Shown here: positions 1-9,734 of the stretch, piece after piece
How positions within the stretch are numbered: the stretch's first letter is position 1
Layout: each line of letters begins with the position of its first letter
From: Ailurus styani
Taxonomy: Eukaryota; Chordata; Mammalia; Carnivora; Ailuridae
Direction of reading: 5' to 3'
DNA length: 64,000 nt
Assembly: GCA_002007465.1 (NCBI GenBank)
Contig: LNAC01000039.1
Location: forward strand, 3,619,159-3,683,158
Program-made: the position numbers and the translations under genes
The notes under the pieces: generated by a model
Told to the model about the DNA's origin: nothing
The model's input: the letters and a program-made list of their open reading frames with translations, nothing else
The model's database searches: none

Positions 1-222
1 TCATGAAATAGAACATTAGTGGGAAAACTAGTAAAATCTGAATAAAGGACATAGTATGACCAAAAGTATTATCCCAATATTATTTAAGTGACAATTAAGT
101 TGACAATTATCCTACGGTTGTATAAAATAAGCATTTGGGGCAGTTGGGTGAAGGGTATAAGGAAACTCTACTATTTTTGCAGCTCTTCTGTAAGTCTAAA
201 ATTGTATCAAAATAAAAAGCCA
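1..222 (+). mobile_element. L1M 3' end (fragment)
   Basis: The segment ends in a stretch typical of the 3' UTR of old mammalian L1s ('ctactatttttgcagctctt', then 'taagtctaaaattg') followed by an A-rich 'caaaataaaaagcc'. The 5' part lies outside the window. It reads on the plus strand and has no coding capacity. Subfamily is not determined. Confidence 0.7.
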
Positions 223-1554
223 AGATAACTCAATTAGTGTAATTTATCACATGAACAGAATGAAAAGAAAAATCTTATGATTATGTCAATAGATACAGAA
301 AAAAACATTTTAAAAAATTCAATATTGGGCCAACGGCATGGCTCAGGGGTGAAGCATCTGCCTCTGGTTCGGGTCCTGATCCTGGGATCAAGTCTTGTGC
401 TGGGTTCCCTGCTCAGCAGGGAGTCTGCTTCTCCCTCTGCCCTTGCCCCCTTCTTGAGCTCTTCCTCGCTCACTCTCTCTCTCTCAAATGAATAAATAAA
501 AAATCTTTAAAAAATTCAGTATTCGTTCATGATTAAAAATAAGTTCTTAGCCAACTAGAAATATGAAGAATTTCCTTAATCCTATAAAGGGCATCTATAA
601 ACAACCCTATGGCAAACATCATAATCCCCCCAATTTGGAAATGAGACAAAGACATCTGTTATCACATCTCTTCAAAATTGGACTGGAGGTTCACAGCTAG
701 CACAATAAGGCAAGAAAAATGAGAATAAAGAAGAAAGAGAAAACTGTCATTATTCACCAGGATCATGGATCAGATAGAGAAATATTTATGAGTATGTATG
801 TAATACATATTATTTATATAGGTATAGCTATGGAGAGAAGATCCAAAAGAACCTACAAACTATATAAATTAGTGAATGAACTTAGCAAGATAGCTGAATA
901 CAAGATCAATATAAAAAATCCCTTGCATTCTATATACTAAAAATAAATCAAAATAAAAAATTTCAATAATAATACAGCATTACAGTAATATAACCAACGT
1001 TAAACACCTAAGAATAAATCCAGGAGAAGATGTGCAACACCTTTGTGTGAAAAGAATAACATGTCACTGAACTAAATTAAAGACCCAAATAAATGTTCAA
1101 GGACTAGCGGACAAGGGATTATAAACACGCTCTCCCACGTAATCCACAGATTCGGTGCAGTCCCAGTCAAATTCCAAGAAATTGGTAAACTGATTCTAAA
1201 ATTTACATGGCAATGCAGAAGGCCAGGAGTGGCCAAGCTTATATTGAAGAGCGATAATGTTGGAGAATGTGCACCAGGGGCTAGCTGGATTCATTTAAAA
1301 GCTACAGTGATTAAGACAGCATGACATGGTTCCTAAACAGATGTTTAATATAAGAGTGGTAATGCAGACTCATGAGGGGAAGACAGTCTTTTCCCAAAAT
1401 CATACTGGATCATATAGGTATCCACATCAGGAAAAAAAATGAACCTTAGTTACTACCTCACACCATTCACAAAAACTAATTCTAGAAGGCTTGTAGGTTT
1501 AAAAGTCATATTTAAGGTTCAAAATGGACAACATGAATCTATGGCATTATAGTC
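223..1554 (+). mobile_element. L1M ORF2 fragment (reverse transcriptase C-terminal part), interrupted
   Basis: The plus strand reads as a degenerate L1 ORF2. It includes an RT-domain stretch around 290 matching the usual 'ISIDAEKAF' area and a piece near 1200 ('actgattctaaaatttacat'). A SINE sits inside it at 327-508. Frameshifts and stops are frequent; the longest surviving frame is 719-940 (73 codons). It continues after the LTR at 1555-2009 with its 3' UTR. It is a dead, old copy. Confidence 0.8.
327..508 (+). mobile_element. Can-SINE (tRNA-Lys-derived)
   Basis: It has a degenerate tRNA-like head ('acggcatggctcaggggtga'), a CT-rich middle and an A-rich tail. The flanking target-site duplication is 15 bp with one mismatch: 'aaaaaattcaatatt' at 312-326 and 'aaaaaattcagtatt' at 509-523. 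It interrupts an L1 ORF2 relic, so it is younger than that L1. Confidence 0.93.
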
Positions 1555-2009
1555 TGTGGTAGGCTGAACAGCGGCCCCCCAAAGTTATCTATGTCCTAAT
1601 CCCCTGAACCTTAGAATATATTACCGTATTTACGGTAAAAGAGATTTTGTGGATGTGATTAAATTAAAGGTTTCCATGGGGAGATTTTGCTTGATTATCC
1701 AACTAGGCCTAATCTAATTATAAGGGTCCTAACAAGGGAAAGGCAGGAGGATCAGAGTCAGAGAGAAAAGACTAGGTTGCTGGCTTTGAAAATGTAGGAA
1801 GGGGGCTATAAGTCAAGCAAAGTAGGTGGCCTCCCGGACCTGGAAAAGACAAGGAGACATTCTCCTGAGAGCCTCTAGGAGGAATGAGCCCTGCAAACAC
1901 CCTGATTTTAGTCCACGGAGACTGATTTGGGATTTCTGTTCTCCAAGAATACGGTTCAAGCTGCTACATTTGTGTTAATTTGTCTCAGCAGTAACAGGAA
2001 GCTCACACA
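1555..2009 (+). mobile_element. MLT1-type solo LTR (ERVL-MaLR)
   Basis: It starts 'tgtggtaggctgaacagcgg' and ends 'cagtaacaggaagctcacac'. In between is the MaLR order of motifs, including 'tggatgtgattaaattaaag' and 'agactgatttgggatttctg'. No internal retroviral sequence is present, so it is a solo LTR. It lies between the ORF2 part and the 3' UTR of the same sense L1 and was therefore inserted into that L1. An 8-bp-arm palindrome occurs inside (1621-1638). Confidence 0.8.
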
Positions 2010-2244
2010 TGGTCAGAAGGCTGGTTACCTGATCTAGAAGGAGGAAAGGCGTAGTGCTGGGAAGAGGGGCCAGGTAGCTGATAACACTATTTCTTGATGT
2101 GGGTGGTGGTTGCATAAGCACAGTTATTTTTTGAAAATTTATGATTGCATAGTTTTCTATTTTATTTTATATTATTTTTTCAGTGATCCATAGTTTTCTG
2201 AATATATATTATAATTCAATGAAACTTTATATAATAAAAAAACC
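2010..2244 (+). mobile_element. L1M 3' UTR, continuation of the 223-1554 copy
   Basis: 'cataagcacagttatttttt' and 'ataattcaatgaaactttat' match the 3' UTR of old L1s. Strand and order agree with the ORF2 piece upstream of the LTR, so both look like one element split by the LTR. It ends in an A-run that served as the landing site for the next SINE. Confidence 0.7.
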
Positions 2245-2438
2245 AAGGCGTCTGGCTGGCTCAGTCAGTTAAGCGTCTGCCTTTGGCTCAGGTCATGATC
2301 CCAGGGTCCTGGTTTTGAGCCTCATATTGGGCTCCCTGCTCAGCAGGGAGTCTGCTTCTCCGTCTCCCTCTGCCCCTCCCCCCTGCTCATGTGCTCTCTC
2401 TCTCTCAAATAAAATAAAATCTTTAAAAAAAAAAGGTT
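2245..2438 (+). mobile_element. Can-SINE
   Basis: The head 'tctggctggctcagtcagtt' resembles tRNA-Lys; the body 'ctgctcagcagggagtctgc' and tail 'aaataaaataaaatcttt' follow. It is inserted in the poly-A of the preceding L1. A weak duplication 'aaaaaaacc' (2236-2244) recurs directly after the tail. Confidence 0.92.
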
Positions 2439-3253
2439 AAAAAAACCCCCCAAAATTCCTTAATGGAGAATTTATTCTATGTTGCCCCATTAGAGCCAGC
2501 ACAGACCTTTGCCATGAAGAGGAGTTCGGTGTCTGTTGAGAGCATAGCTGAACAGAAGAGTAACTCCCAGATGTTATTAAAGGCCACCACTAATAGGAGC
2601 ATATATTTAATTTTATGAGAAGAGGAGTCCCATGCTCATGTTAGAAGGTAGTCTTGGCTTGTCTTATCTCTAAGGATAATCCTCCCTCTTGGAGAAATGT
2701 ATTTCTTCCAACAGCCTAATTTGCAATCAACATATAAAAGATTAATAAAAGGTTTTATAGTAGGAAGGATGAACTTATAGACGTCATTATCTCAAGTGGT
2801 GATATAAGATTAAAAGAATAAATAGGTTTTTGTAAGTTTTAGATAAATCTGAAGGTGTTAGATCCATAACTGACTGCTAACGAGAAGCTGGGATACTGGA
2901 GCTATGGCTCTGGCCTTGGATGTTGACCTCGTGAGGACAACCATGTGCTTTCACTGTCAGTGGCCCTTGGGTGTGATTCGGTGTCGACATTCTGAGGCTG
3001 TTAAAAGGAACCAGGCCAGCAGCCGTGTCAAATGAAAGCTCTGAGGATCCAAGTATCAGCCTCAGGACTATTAAATTAATAAATAAAAATTAATAACATT
3101 GTTAAAGACCATGTGTTTTCACATGGGAGCAGCCAAGGTCATGAAACTGAACCTGATATTGGACTTGGTGACCTGGTCATCCCAGCTTCAGTTCCAGGTC
3201 TTCCCCTCACCAGCTGTGAGACACTGGGCATTGGGCATGCCCCTTAATGGAGA
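2439..3253. other. Unique non-coding sequence with a MIR remnant
   Basis: Mostly unrecognised AT-rich sequence with no plausible exon. At about 3175-3245 a short MIR-like stretch is visible ('caccagctgtgagacactgg'), which the following SINE interrupts. Nothing else is recognised. Confidence 0.5.
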
Positions 3254-3461
3254 GGGGTGTCTGGGTGGCTCAGTGGGTTGAGCCTCTGCCTTTGGCTCAG
3301 GTCATAATTTCAGGGTCCTGGGATTGAGCCCCGCATCAGGCTCTCCACTCAGCGGAGGGCCTGCTTCCCCCTCTCTCTCTGCCTGCGTCTCTGCCTATTT
3401 GTGATCTCTCTCTCTCTGTCAAATAAAATAAATAAATAAATAAAAATCTTTAAAAAAAAAA
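3254..3461 (+). mobile_element. Can-SINE, musteloid-type body
   Basis: Head 'gtctgggtggctcagtgggt', then the block 'gcctgcgtctctgcctattt' and 'gtgatctctctctctctg', and an A-rich tail with (AAAT)n. This body variant resembles the one I associate with mustelids. No clear target-site duplication is seen. Confidence 0.93.
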
Positions 3462-3741
3462 AGAAGTGATAGGAAAGCACTCAGGCAATTGTGGCACTCA
3501 GGTACTATTCAACTGTGAGGTTTTACTGTTGATTTTATCCTCAAAGGAAAAAAAAGTTAGGGCTCTGGTTACCATACTGTACTGTCAGAAGATTTTGCTA
3601 GTGCAGTAAGATGCCCTGTGATATAAGGATTCCATGGTCAAAAAAAGTTCAGGAATCTCTGAATTCAGGGGTCTCTGCATTTAGAGATTCCCAGTGTTCA
3701 TTGGTCTTTCTTATCCTCTCCAGAAATGCAAACACTCATTA
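3462..3741. other. Unique non-coding sequence
   Basis: About 280 bp with no recognised repeat, ORF or signal. It ends with 'cactcatta' (3733-3741), the left copy of the target duplication of the following SINE pair. Confidence 0.4.
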
Positions 3742-3758
3742 GCCTTTTATTTTTATTT

Positions 3759-3944
3759 TTTTAAGATTTTATTTATTTATTTATTTGACAGAGAGAGAGA
3801 TCACAAGTAGGCAGAGAGAGAGAGAGAGAGGAGAAAGCAGGCTCCCTGCTGAGCAGAGAGCCGGATGCAGGACTCGATCATGACCTGAGATCATGACCTG
3901 AGCCGAAGACAGAGGCCTTAACCTACTGAGCCACCCAGGCACCC
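3759..3944 (-). mobile_element. Can-SINE, inner member of a nested pair
   Basis: Antisense copy ending 'tgagccacccaggcacccta'. It sits in the T-rich head of the next antisense SINE. 'tatttttattttt' is repeated on both sides, as expected for insertion of one SINE into the A-tail of another. Confidence 0.92.
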
Positions 3945-4157
3945 TATTTTTATTTTTAAAGATTTTATTTATTTATTTGAGAGTGTACATGTGTACCTGT
4001 TGGGGGGGCAGAGGGAGGGAGGAGCAGAGAGAGAGGAAGAGGGAGAAGCAGACTCCCCACTGAGCAGGGAGCCTGATGCAGGACTCCATCCCAGAACACT
4101 GAGATTATGACCTGAGCCGAAGGCAGCCACTTAACTGACCAAGCCACCCAGGCGCCC
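3945..4157 (-). mobile_element. Can-SINE, outer member of a nested pair
   Basis: Antisense copy ending 'gccacccaggcgcccc'. The 9-bp duplication 'cactcatta' at 3733-3741 and 4158-4166 encloses both SINEs, so this copy landed first and its tail later received the neighbour. The interior is purine-rich (gagggagg). Confidence 0.92.
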
Positions 4158-4319
4158 CACTCATTAAGGTCCCTGAGAAGTCCTGCAGTGAAGAATCCAG
4201 TTTAAGTATGTTTAACCCAGTGTTTTCCAAACAAATTTTACCAACGAAGCCATATCTCTGTACACATTCATACTTTCATACTCTGCCCATGTGGCCTCAT
4301 TCATAGCCATGACCTCAAT

Positions 4320-5086
4320 AACCCTCATACTCCAGTAACTTCCAAACTGGTTCTACTATTCCAGGCCTCTCCCCTGAGGTTCAGATCTAGTCACCCTGCT
4401 GCTTCCACTTGGAGGTCTCAAGGACACCTCCAACTTAATCTGTCCAAAATGTCTAAAATCAATACCTTCTTTTCAGGGATTCCCTTACTTGATGAATGAC
4501 CCCAGCACCCACCCAATTCCCTCAGGCAGAATCCTTCATGACTCTCTCCCCAGCATCTGGGGCATCCATTATAAATTTACATCTAAATATGTCTCAAAAC
4601 CATCCCATTCTCTGCAGCCCCTTTGCTTGTCATCATTGTCCACACCCGGGTCCAGGCCACCCTGTACCTCTCCAGAGCTTTCTGCCTGGTCTCCCTGCTT
4701 GCTCTCCTGTCCCCTCAATTCCACCTTCCATGAACACGCAGGATACATTTTTAGAATCCAAGTCTCATTCCTCCCTTAAACCTTGTTGTTACTTCTCCTT
4801 ATTCTTATGTTCTCTGTGCGCCAGTCACCCGATTTCTTCTGTTTTTTCAGGTGTCCCCATGACTGTGCCTTGCTCGTGCCCTTCACAATGCCTAGTATGT
4901 TCTCACCCTGCCCCCACTCCACTCCCTTAGCCAAAATAACCTTTGCTCAGCCTTTAGATCTGCACCTGAATTCCCCTTCCTTGGAAAGCTGTCCTGACAC
5001 ACCCAACCCACCCCGCCCCCCAACCATGGGCCTCTCCTGTGTGTGGCTTTTCAACGGACAATTACACATTTGTTTTTATATTATTT
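4320..5086 (+). mobile_element. L2 LINE fragment (3' part of ORF2), upstream half
   Basis: The stretch at about 4400-4460 ('cttccacttggaggtctcaa', 'ccaacttaatctgtccaaaa') matches the L2 3' ORF2 region. It is followed by the expected C/T-rich order ('cacccaattccctcag', 'ttctgcctggtctccctgct'). The overlapping open frames here are L2 by-products, not genes. It is split by a younger SINE; the element resumes at 5321. Confidence 0.75.
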
Positions 5087-5103
5087 AAATGAATGTCATT
5101 TCT

Positions 5104-5303
5104 TTCTTTTTTTTAAAAGATTTTATTTATTTATTTGACAGAGAGAGAGAGATCACAAGTAGGCAAAGAGGCAGACAGAGAGAGAGAAGGAAGCAGGCTC
5201 CCTGCTGAGCAGAGAGCCCAATGCGGGCCTCGATCCCAGGACCCTGAGATCATGACCTGAGCTGAAGGCAGAGGCTTAACCCACTGAGCCACCCAGGCTC
5301 CCA
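5104..5303 (-). mobile_element. Can-SINE with 17-bp perfect TSD
   Basis: Antisense copy bounded by a perfect target-site duplication 'aaatgaatgtcatttct' at 5087-5103 and 5304-5320. Its body contains 'atcacaagtaggcaaagagg', the mustelid-type block read in reverse. It splits an L2 and shows little decay, so it is comparatively young. Confidence 0.96.
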
Positions 5304-5320
5304 AAATGAATGTCATTTCT

Positions 5321-5400
5321 CCCCCACTAGACTACAAGCTTTATGAGGGTAGGGCCTTGCTTCTTGCCTCTTAGATAGATATTATCTATCTAAAAGTTTC
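5321..5400 (+). mobile_element. L2 LINE 3' end, continuation of 4320-5086
   Basis: 'cccccactagactacaagct' and 'ttatgagggtagggccttgc' match the well-known L2 3' end. Joined to 4320-5086, this restores the order of one L2 copy interrupted by the SINE. Confidence 0.75.
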
Positions 5401-5952
5401 ACAAATATTTTTTGTTGTAGAAAAAAATATTTTCTCCTCAATACATCTCACACTTGTAATTTCTGCTGTCTTGCCTCACTGGCTTCCAGCTTCTTCTGAA
5501 AATAAAAATTCAAGCGTTAAGTTACCTTCTTTTTTCCCCAGTTATCTCCAGAGACCCTCCTTCCCACAGGCTCTGTTCCAAATGGACATTATGGCCGCGC
5601 ACACTCCCCATGGCCAGGGCCCCCTTCACAGAGATGGTGGTGCGTGCTGTACCCCGCCCCCTGCCCCTAGGCCGGGCGGTGCTGGGAGCCAAGACTGCTT
5701 GACCTGGCCTTTAATCAGAAGGTTCATTATTTCTGTCTGATTTAAGTATCTGACCCAGAGCTGGTTTGGGGGCTAAAGTTTATCACCACTCCAGCCTCCC
5801 ATTCCCCTCCTGGAACTCCACCTCCCACTGCACACATGTAGAAACGTGCTCAAACTTTTGCTTGGATCCTTTGGAGGAATTGGGGTGCTTTCATTTGCCT
5901 GCTGGGTTTGGTTGGTCAACCCCTATTTTTCCAAACTTCAGGCCTTAATGCT
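5401..5952. other. Unique non-coding sequence
   Basis: Partly GC-rich (5580-5700, 'cgccccctgcccctaggccg'). No repeat family or exon is recognised. The small open frames overlap one another and show nothing protein-like. Confidence 0.4.
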
Positions 5953-5970
5953 GGCTGTTCTTTTTTCTTT

Positions 5971-5997
5971 CCTCCCTCCCTCCCTCCCTCCCTCCCT
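5971..5997. repeat. (CCCT)n microsatellite
   Basis: An almost pure run of 'ccct' units just upstream of the T-rich head of the antisense SINE. It lies between the left target-duplication copy and that head. Confidence 0.95.
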
Positions 5998-6188
5998 TTT
6001 AAAAAAATATTCTATTTATTTGAAAGAGGGAGACAGTGAGGGGGTGGGGAGAGCATGAGTAGAGGGGAGGGCCAGAAGGAGAGGGAGAAGCAGACTCCCC
6101 ACCCAGCAGGGAGCCTGGTGTGAGGCTCAATCCCGGGATCACGACCTGAGCCAAAGGCAGACACTCAACCGACAGAGCCCCCATCCCC
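5998..6188 (-). mobile_element. Can-SINE adjoining assembly gap
   Basis: Antisense SINE with a degenerate end ('caaccgacagagcccccat') that runs into the N block. The putative duplication 'ggctgttcttt' is at 5953-5963 and, beyond the gap, at 6420-6430, so the SINE appears essentially complete. Confidence 0.88.
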
Positions 6189-6408
6189 NNNNNNNNNNNN
6201 NNNNNNNNNNNNNNNNNNNNNNNNNNNNNNNNNNNNNNNNNNNNNNNNNNNNNNNNNNNNNNNNNNNNNNNNNNNNNNNNNNNNNNNNNNNNNNNNNNNN
6301 NNNNNNNNNNNNNNNNNNNNNNNNNNNNNNNNNNNNNNNNNNNNNNNNNNNNNNNNNNNNNNNNNNNNNNNNNNNNNNNNNNNNNNNNNNNNNNNNNNNN
6401 NNNNNNNN
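6189..6408. other. Assembly gap (220 N)
   Basis: A run of 220 undefined bases. The last nine bases before it (6180-6188) and the first nine after it (6409-6417) are both 'cccatcccc'. This suggests the two contigs overlap and the gap length is artificial. Confidence 0.98.
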
Positions 6409-6424
6409 CCCATCCCCCAGGCTG

Positions 6425-6775
6425 TTCTTTCTGCTCCGGAGGGCCTAACACTCAACCTCCTTTCTCAAAATGGTTTAGTTCCCACTCATCCTTCAGGCCT
6501 CAACTTACACATGCCACTTCTTCAGAGGGGTCCTTCCTGACCAACCAATTTAATTCAGTTCAGCCAGCTCTGCCCTCTCAGCGGCATTCCACACTTTTCC
6601 TTTAAGACACCCACCCCAATTTGTACTTCCCTGTCTGTGGGTACTTATTCACGTAGCCCTTGTCTTCCTGCTAAACCATGAACTCCTCCAGGGCAGGGCC
6701 AGTGTCTCCCCACTCTATGCTCAGCCCAGGGGCTGCCGACAGAGCAGGACTCACGCCAACGTGCATTGAAAGAAA
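6425..6775 (+). mobile_element. L2 LINE 3' end
   Basis: 'tcatccttcaggcctcaact', 'ttcagaggggtccttcctga' and 'catgaactcctccagggcag' follow the canonical order of the L2 3' terminus. It is old and diverged, with no coding capacity. Confidence 0.8.
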
Positions 6776-8479
6776 AGACACCATGAATTCACCCATGAAT
6801 GTGTTCGCTCTCAAAACAGCCTTTGACCCTTGGAAGTCGGCCTGACTGGAAAACAGCTCCAGGCCCAAGCAAAACTTAAGGAAGTGTCTGAAGAAACAAA
6901 TTGTGTCTTGAACTCATCAATGCCAATTCTTTATTTTGATTTGTGTTTTCATCTCCTGGGCTCCAAGTGACCTTGCCAGTCTGTAATCTCCTGGGTCACA
7001 TCCTTGCCTTCTGCCCTGTAATAAGAGGCCGCCTGGGGGCTTGCTGGCCTGTGGTTTCAAAAGTCCGCAGGTGGTTTCTCTCCTGCAGGGAAGGGGACAT
7101 TCTGGAGGGCAGGGCTGCGCATCCACCTTCCCTGGCGCCCCTGGCCCTCAGAGGCAAGGCTGGGCACACATGGTCTTCTGCTCTGTTGAAAACAGGCTTG
7201 CTCTCCCCTCTCGGTTCCCTGTCTTGGGTCTGAATTTGTTCTTACTGTGAGAGCGAAGCAACTCCAAAAGCCGTTTCTTAGTAAAGCTGGTAGCAGAAAA
7301 TGCCAGCGCCCCACCCACACCCCCCTAATCCTTTCCACTGTTTCTGTTGCACCCAGGCTGTGCTGTGCTTTTGTTCCCAAGCCAGCCCCGTGGTTCTTTC
7401 TGGCAGATGGTCCTCAGGGCTGGGGAGCTGCCTCGGCTGCATGGAGCGAGCGCCCAGAGCCCCCCTCCAGCGTGGGGTCGGGCTGCAGCTGCCCTCTGGG
7501 AGCTGGGCCTGTGCTCCTCCCCGGTCCTGTCTCCACCCAGCACTCCCCACCAGGCTTCTGCATCGCAGGCACACAGAACCTCATCTGGGGTCTGCTCTAG
7601 GGGACCTGACCCAAGACAGTTGGTAACTGGAGTGGAGCTGAGGAGAAAAGCACACTGCGATGCCAGGAGTGAACAAATCCATAAACCAGGAATCTAAGAG
7701 GATCTGGCAGAGGCTAGATGCTGCCCACTAGCCTCCCACATTCAAGTTCAGAGCTTTCATGATGGAGATTGACCACGGTTTATGGAAAACATACAAGCGG
7801 AGAGTCAGTCTAACAGTTCAGAGTCCCTCCCCTCCCCACCCCTGCTATAGCTAGTCTGGAGAAGAAATGGATTTTCATGTAACCCTCCTCCACCCCTCAC
7901 CTTTGGCCGGTTGGCACTCTTCAGGCTGTTCCCTGGCAGGATGACCCTGCCCTTCATCCTAGAGGAGTCTGAGGCCCTGGTTACCATGGTTTGGCCTGCT
8001 CTAATTGTCAGGTCACAGTTCACCCTGGGCCTGGGAGCTGCCCCAAGTTCCACACATACACCTGCCTGGCCCATGGAAGCAGGGACAGAGCCCTGCCTTC
8101 ATGACTCATTACCTCACCCAGGATGGGAGCTCCTTTCTTTGCCTGTGGGTTCTCAGTCTGAGAAGCTGCCAAATGACCAAGTGCTCACATAGATTTAGGC
8201 TTAGTGGGGCTCTTTTGGTGCCCCTTGCCAGACGTGTCATCTCCCTTCTAGGAATCAGGCCTCCAGATCCTCAGACCAGGGGAGTTGTGGCAATGGGAGA
8301 CACAGCTTCTCCCAGGTAGGTCACCTGAACTCTGGTGGACAGAGTCACTCCCACTTCCATTGCTGCCCTTCCCTGTCTGCCCCTCAGGCTCCGTTTCCCT
8401 CAGGCTGGATGGTCATGTGCAAGGTCACGTGCTCTAGGGCCCCCTGCCAGGTCAGTCTATAAAGCTGGCCTCAGTCAGA
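6776..8479. other. Unique GC-rich non-coding sequence
   Basis: About 1.7 kb without recognisable repeats, GC-rich from about 7000 to 7600. Several overlapping frames of 90-117 codons stay open on both strands at 7240-7700. That pattern fits stop-poor GC-rich DNA better than an exon. I recognise no domain, promoter or splice pattern. Confidence 0.4.
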
Positions 8480-8650
8480 CTGCTCAGACCTCATTCTTGT
8501 TTGGGCTTGGTATTCCCATTTATACAATGGGTACAACATCCCTCACTGGGAGATCACTGGGAAGATTAAATGAGTTAGTATTAAAAGAGTTCGTGAAGTA
8601 TTCAGAACAGTGCCAGGCACATAGCAAGTATGAACTCACCGTATTTCTTA
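8480..8650 (+). mobile_element. MIR (tRNA-derived ancient SINE)
   Basis: 'ttatacaatgggtacaacat', 'gaagattaaatgagttagta' and 'agtgccaggcacatagcaag' reproduce the 3' half of MIR in order. Confidence 0.8.
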
Positions 8651-9244
8651 CAGACTGTGACATTTGAGCACGGCCCAGGGGTTGGCATTCTCTCCTCACA
8701 GTATGGCCCTCTCCTTCCACCATACTACAGAAAACAACTTTTTCTGTGTCTGTGTTAGCTTGAAACCCCCTTATTCTCATTCTCTACTGAAGTGTCTTCG
8801 TATCTGGAGGTGGGGTGGGTGGGCTGCTAGATCTCACTGTTTGCACAAAAAAAGTGCTGAGATCCTGAAAAATCTTCCCTGCGAGGAGTGAGAAGAAATA
8901 CATTTTGTTTTTCCTGAAGCAAAGCTGACAATTTATCATTGCCTGCCAACATCTTCTGCTAAGACCTCCCTTCTCAAACATTTGAAACCCTTTCCTTGAC
9001 AGCCCCATCAGAACAACAAAGTCCTGAGTCCTTCAAGAGAGAAAGAAAGAGAGAGAGAGAGAGAGCGACAGGACTGGGCTGGTGCTGGAAGCCAGGTACA
9101 AGATGCTTCAGCAAGGGGTGGGGGACAGCTGAGTCCACCATGAAACCCAGTCTGTGAGTAGGAACCGGCAGTCTGCTAATGGCCGCCATCGTGAGCTACT
9201 TTGGCTCAGCGGGACTGCTTTGTACACACTCAGAAAGCTAAGCA
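8651..9244. other. Unique non-coding sequence with (GA)n tract
   Basis: No recognised repeat apart from an imperfect GA tract at 9039-9065. No exon is supported. Confidence 0.4.
9039..9065. repeat. (GA)n microsatellite
   Basis: Runs 'gagagaaagaaagagagaga' and continues as GA to about 9065. Confidence 0.9.
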
Positions 9245-9405
9245 TTCATTTCTTTGCTTCATTTACTCTTTGTTCATTTCTTTGTTCATTCTCTTCTTTG
9301 TTCATTCAACAAATATTTTCTGAGCGCTTACTATGTGCCAAGTCCTGGGAATAGAGAGATGACCAAGATAAATGTCTCTGCCTGCATGGAACTTACATTC
9401 TATGA
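9245..9405 (+). mobile_element. Ancient interspersed repeat, family unassigned
   Basis: 'ttcattcaacaaatattttc' then 'gagcgcttactatgtgccaa' and 'ctgcatggaacttacattct' is a motif series common in old mammalian repeats, but I cannot name the family with confidence. Its 3' end forms one arm of the hairpin at 9393-9436. An alternative is a MIR or L2 tail. Confidence 0.5.
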
Positions 9406-9436
9406 TCATTCATATCATCACGATCATAGAATGTAA
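9393..9436. repeat. Perfect 15-bp inverted repeat (hairpin)
   Basis: 'ttacattctatgatc' at 9393-9407 is followed, after 14 nt, by its exact reverse complement 'gatcatagaatgtaa' at 9422-9436. The left arm belongs to the ancient repeat and the right arm is a fold-back copy. No function is inferred. Confidence 0.95.
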
Positions 9437-9734
9437 AGTCATAATTAATATTACAGTAGATCATTATCTACTCGTCACCTACTGCAAACACTGCTCACCC
9501 AGGAATGGTTCATGGAACCATAGCAGTTCCTCGGGGATTCTCTGAGATGAAGTTGCAGCATGAACTTCATGAAGTTGCCCAGGGATTTTCAGCAAGTCAT
9601 CAAGAGCCACTTGACTTCTTTGACCATGGGGAAAACGTAACAGGAAGTACTGTTGTCATGTGTGAGTCTCAGTCCTGGCATGGGGATGCCCAAGGCTCCC
9701 GCCAGTCTGTGCAGGGCTCCATGACCGAAAGTTA
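9437..9734. other. Unique non-coding sequence
   Basis: About 300 bp with a small plus-strand frame (9505-9735, 76 codons) that matches nothing I know. No repeat is recognised. Confidence 0.35.

Noticed and set aside
4496..5088. Overlapping plus-strand frames of 96-144 codons
   Set aside because: They lie in an L2 relic, whose CT-rich ORF2 debris often stays open by chance.
5999..6455. Open frames crossing the first gap
   Set aside because: They are open only because N codons contain no stops. The real sequence is antisense SINE.
7247..7697. Cluster of overlapping open frames of 90-117 codons on both strands
   Set aside because: Both strands and several frames are open at once in GC-rich DNA. 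No domain, splice framework or bias toward one frame is visible.
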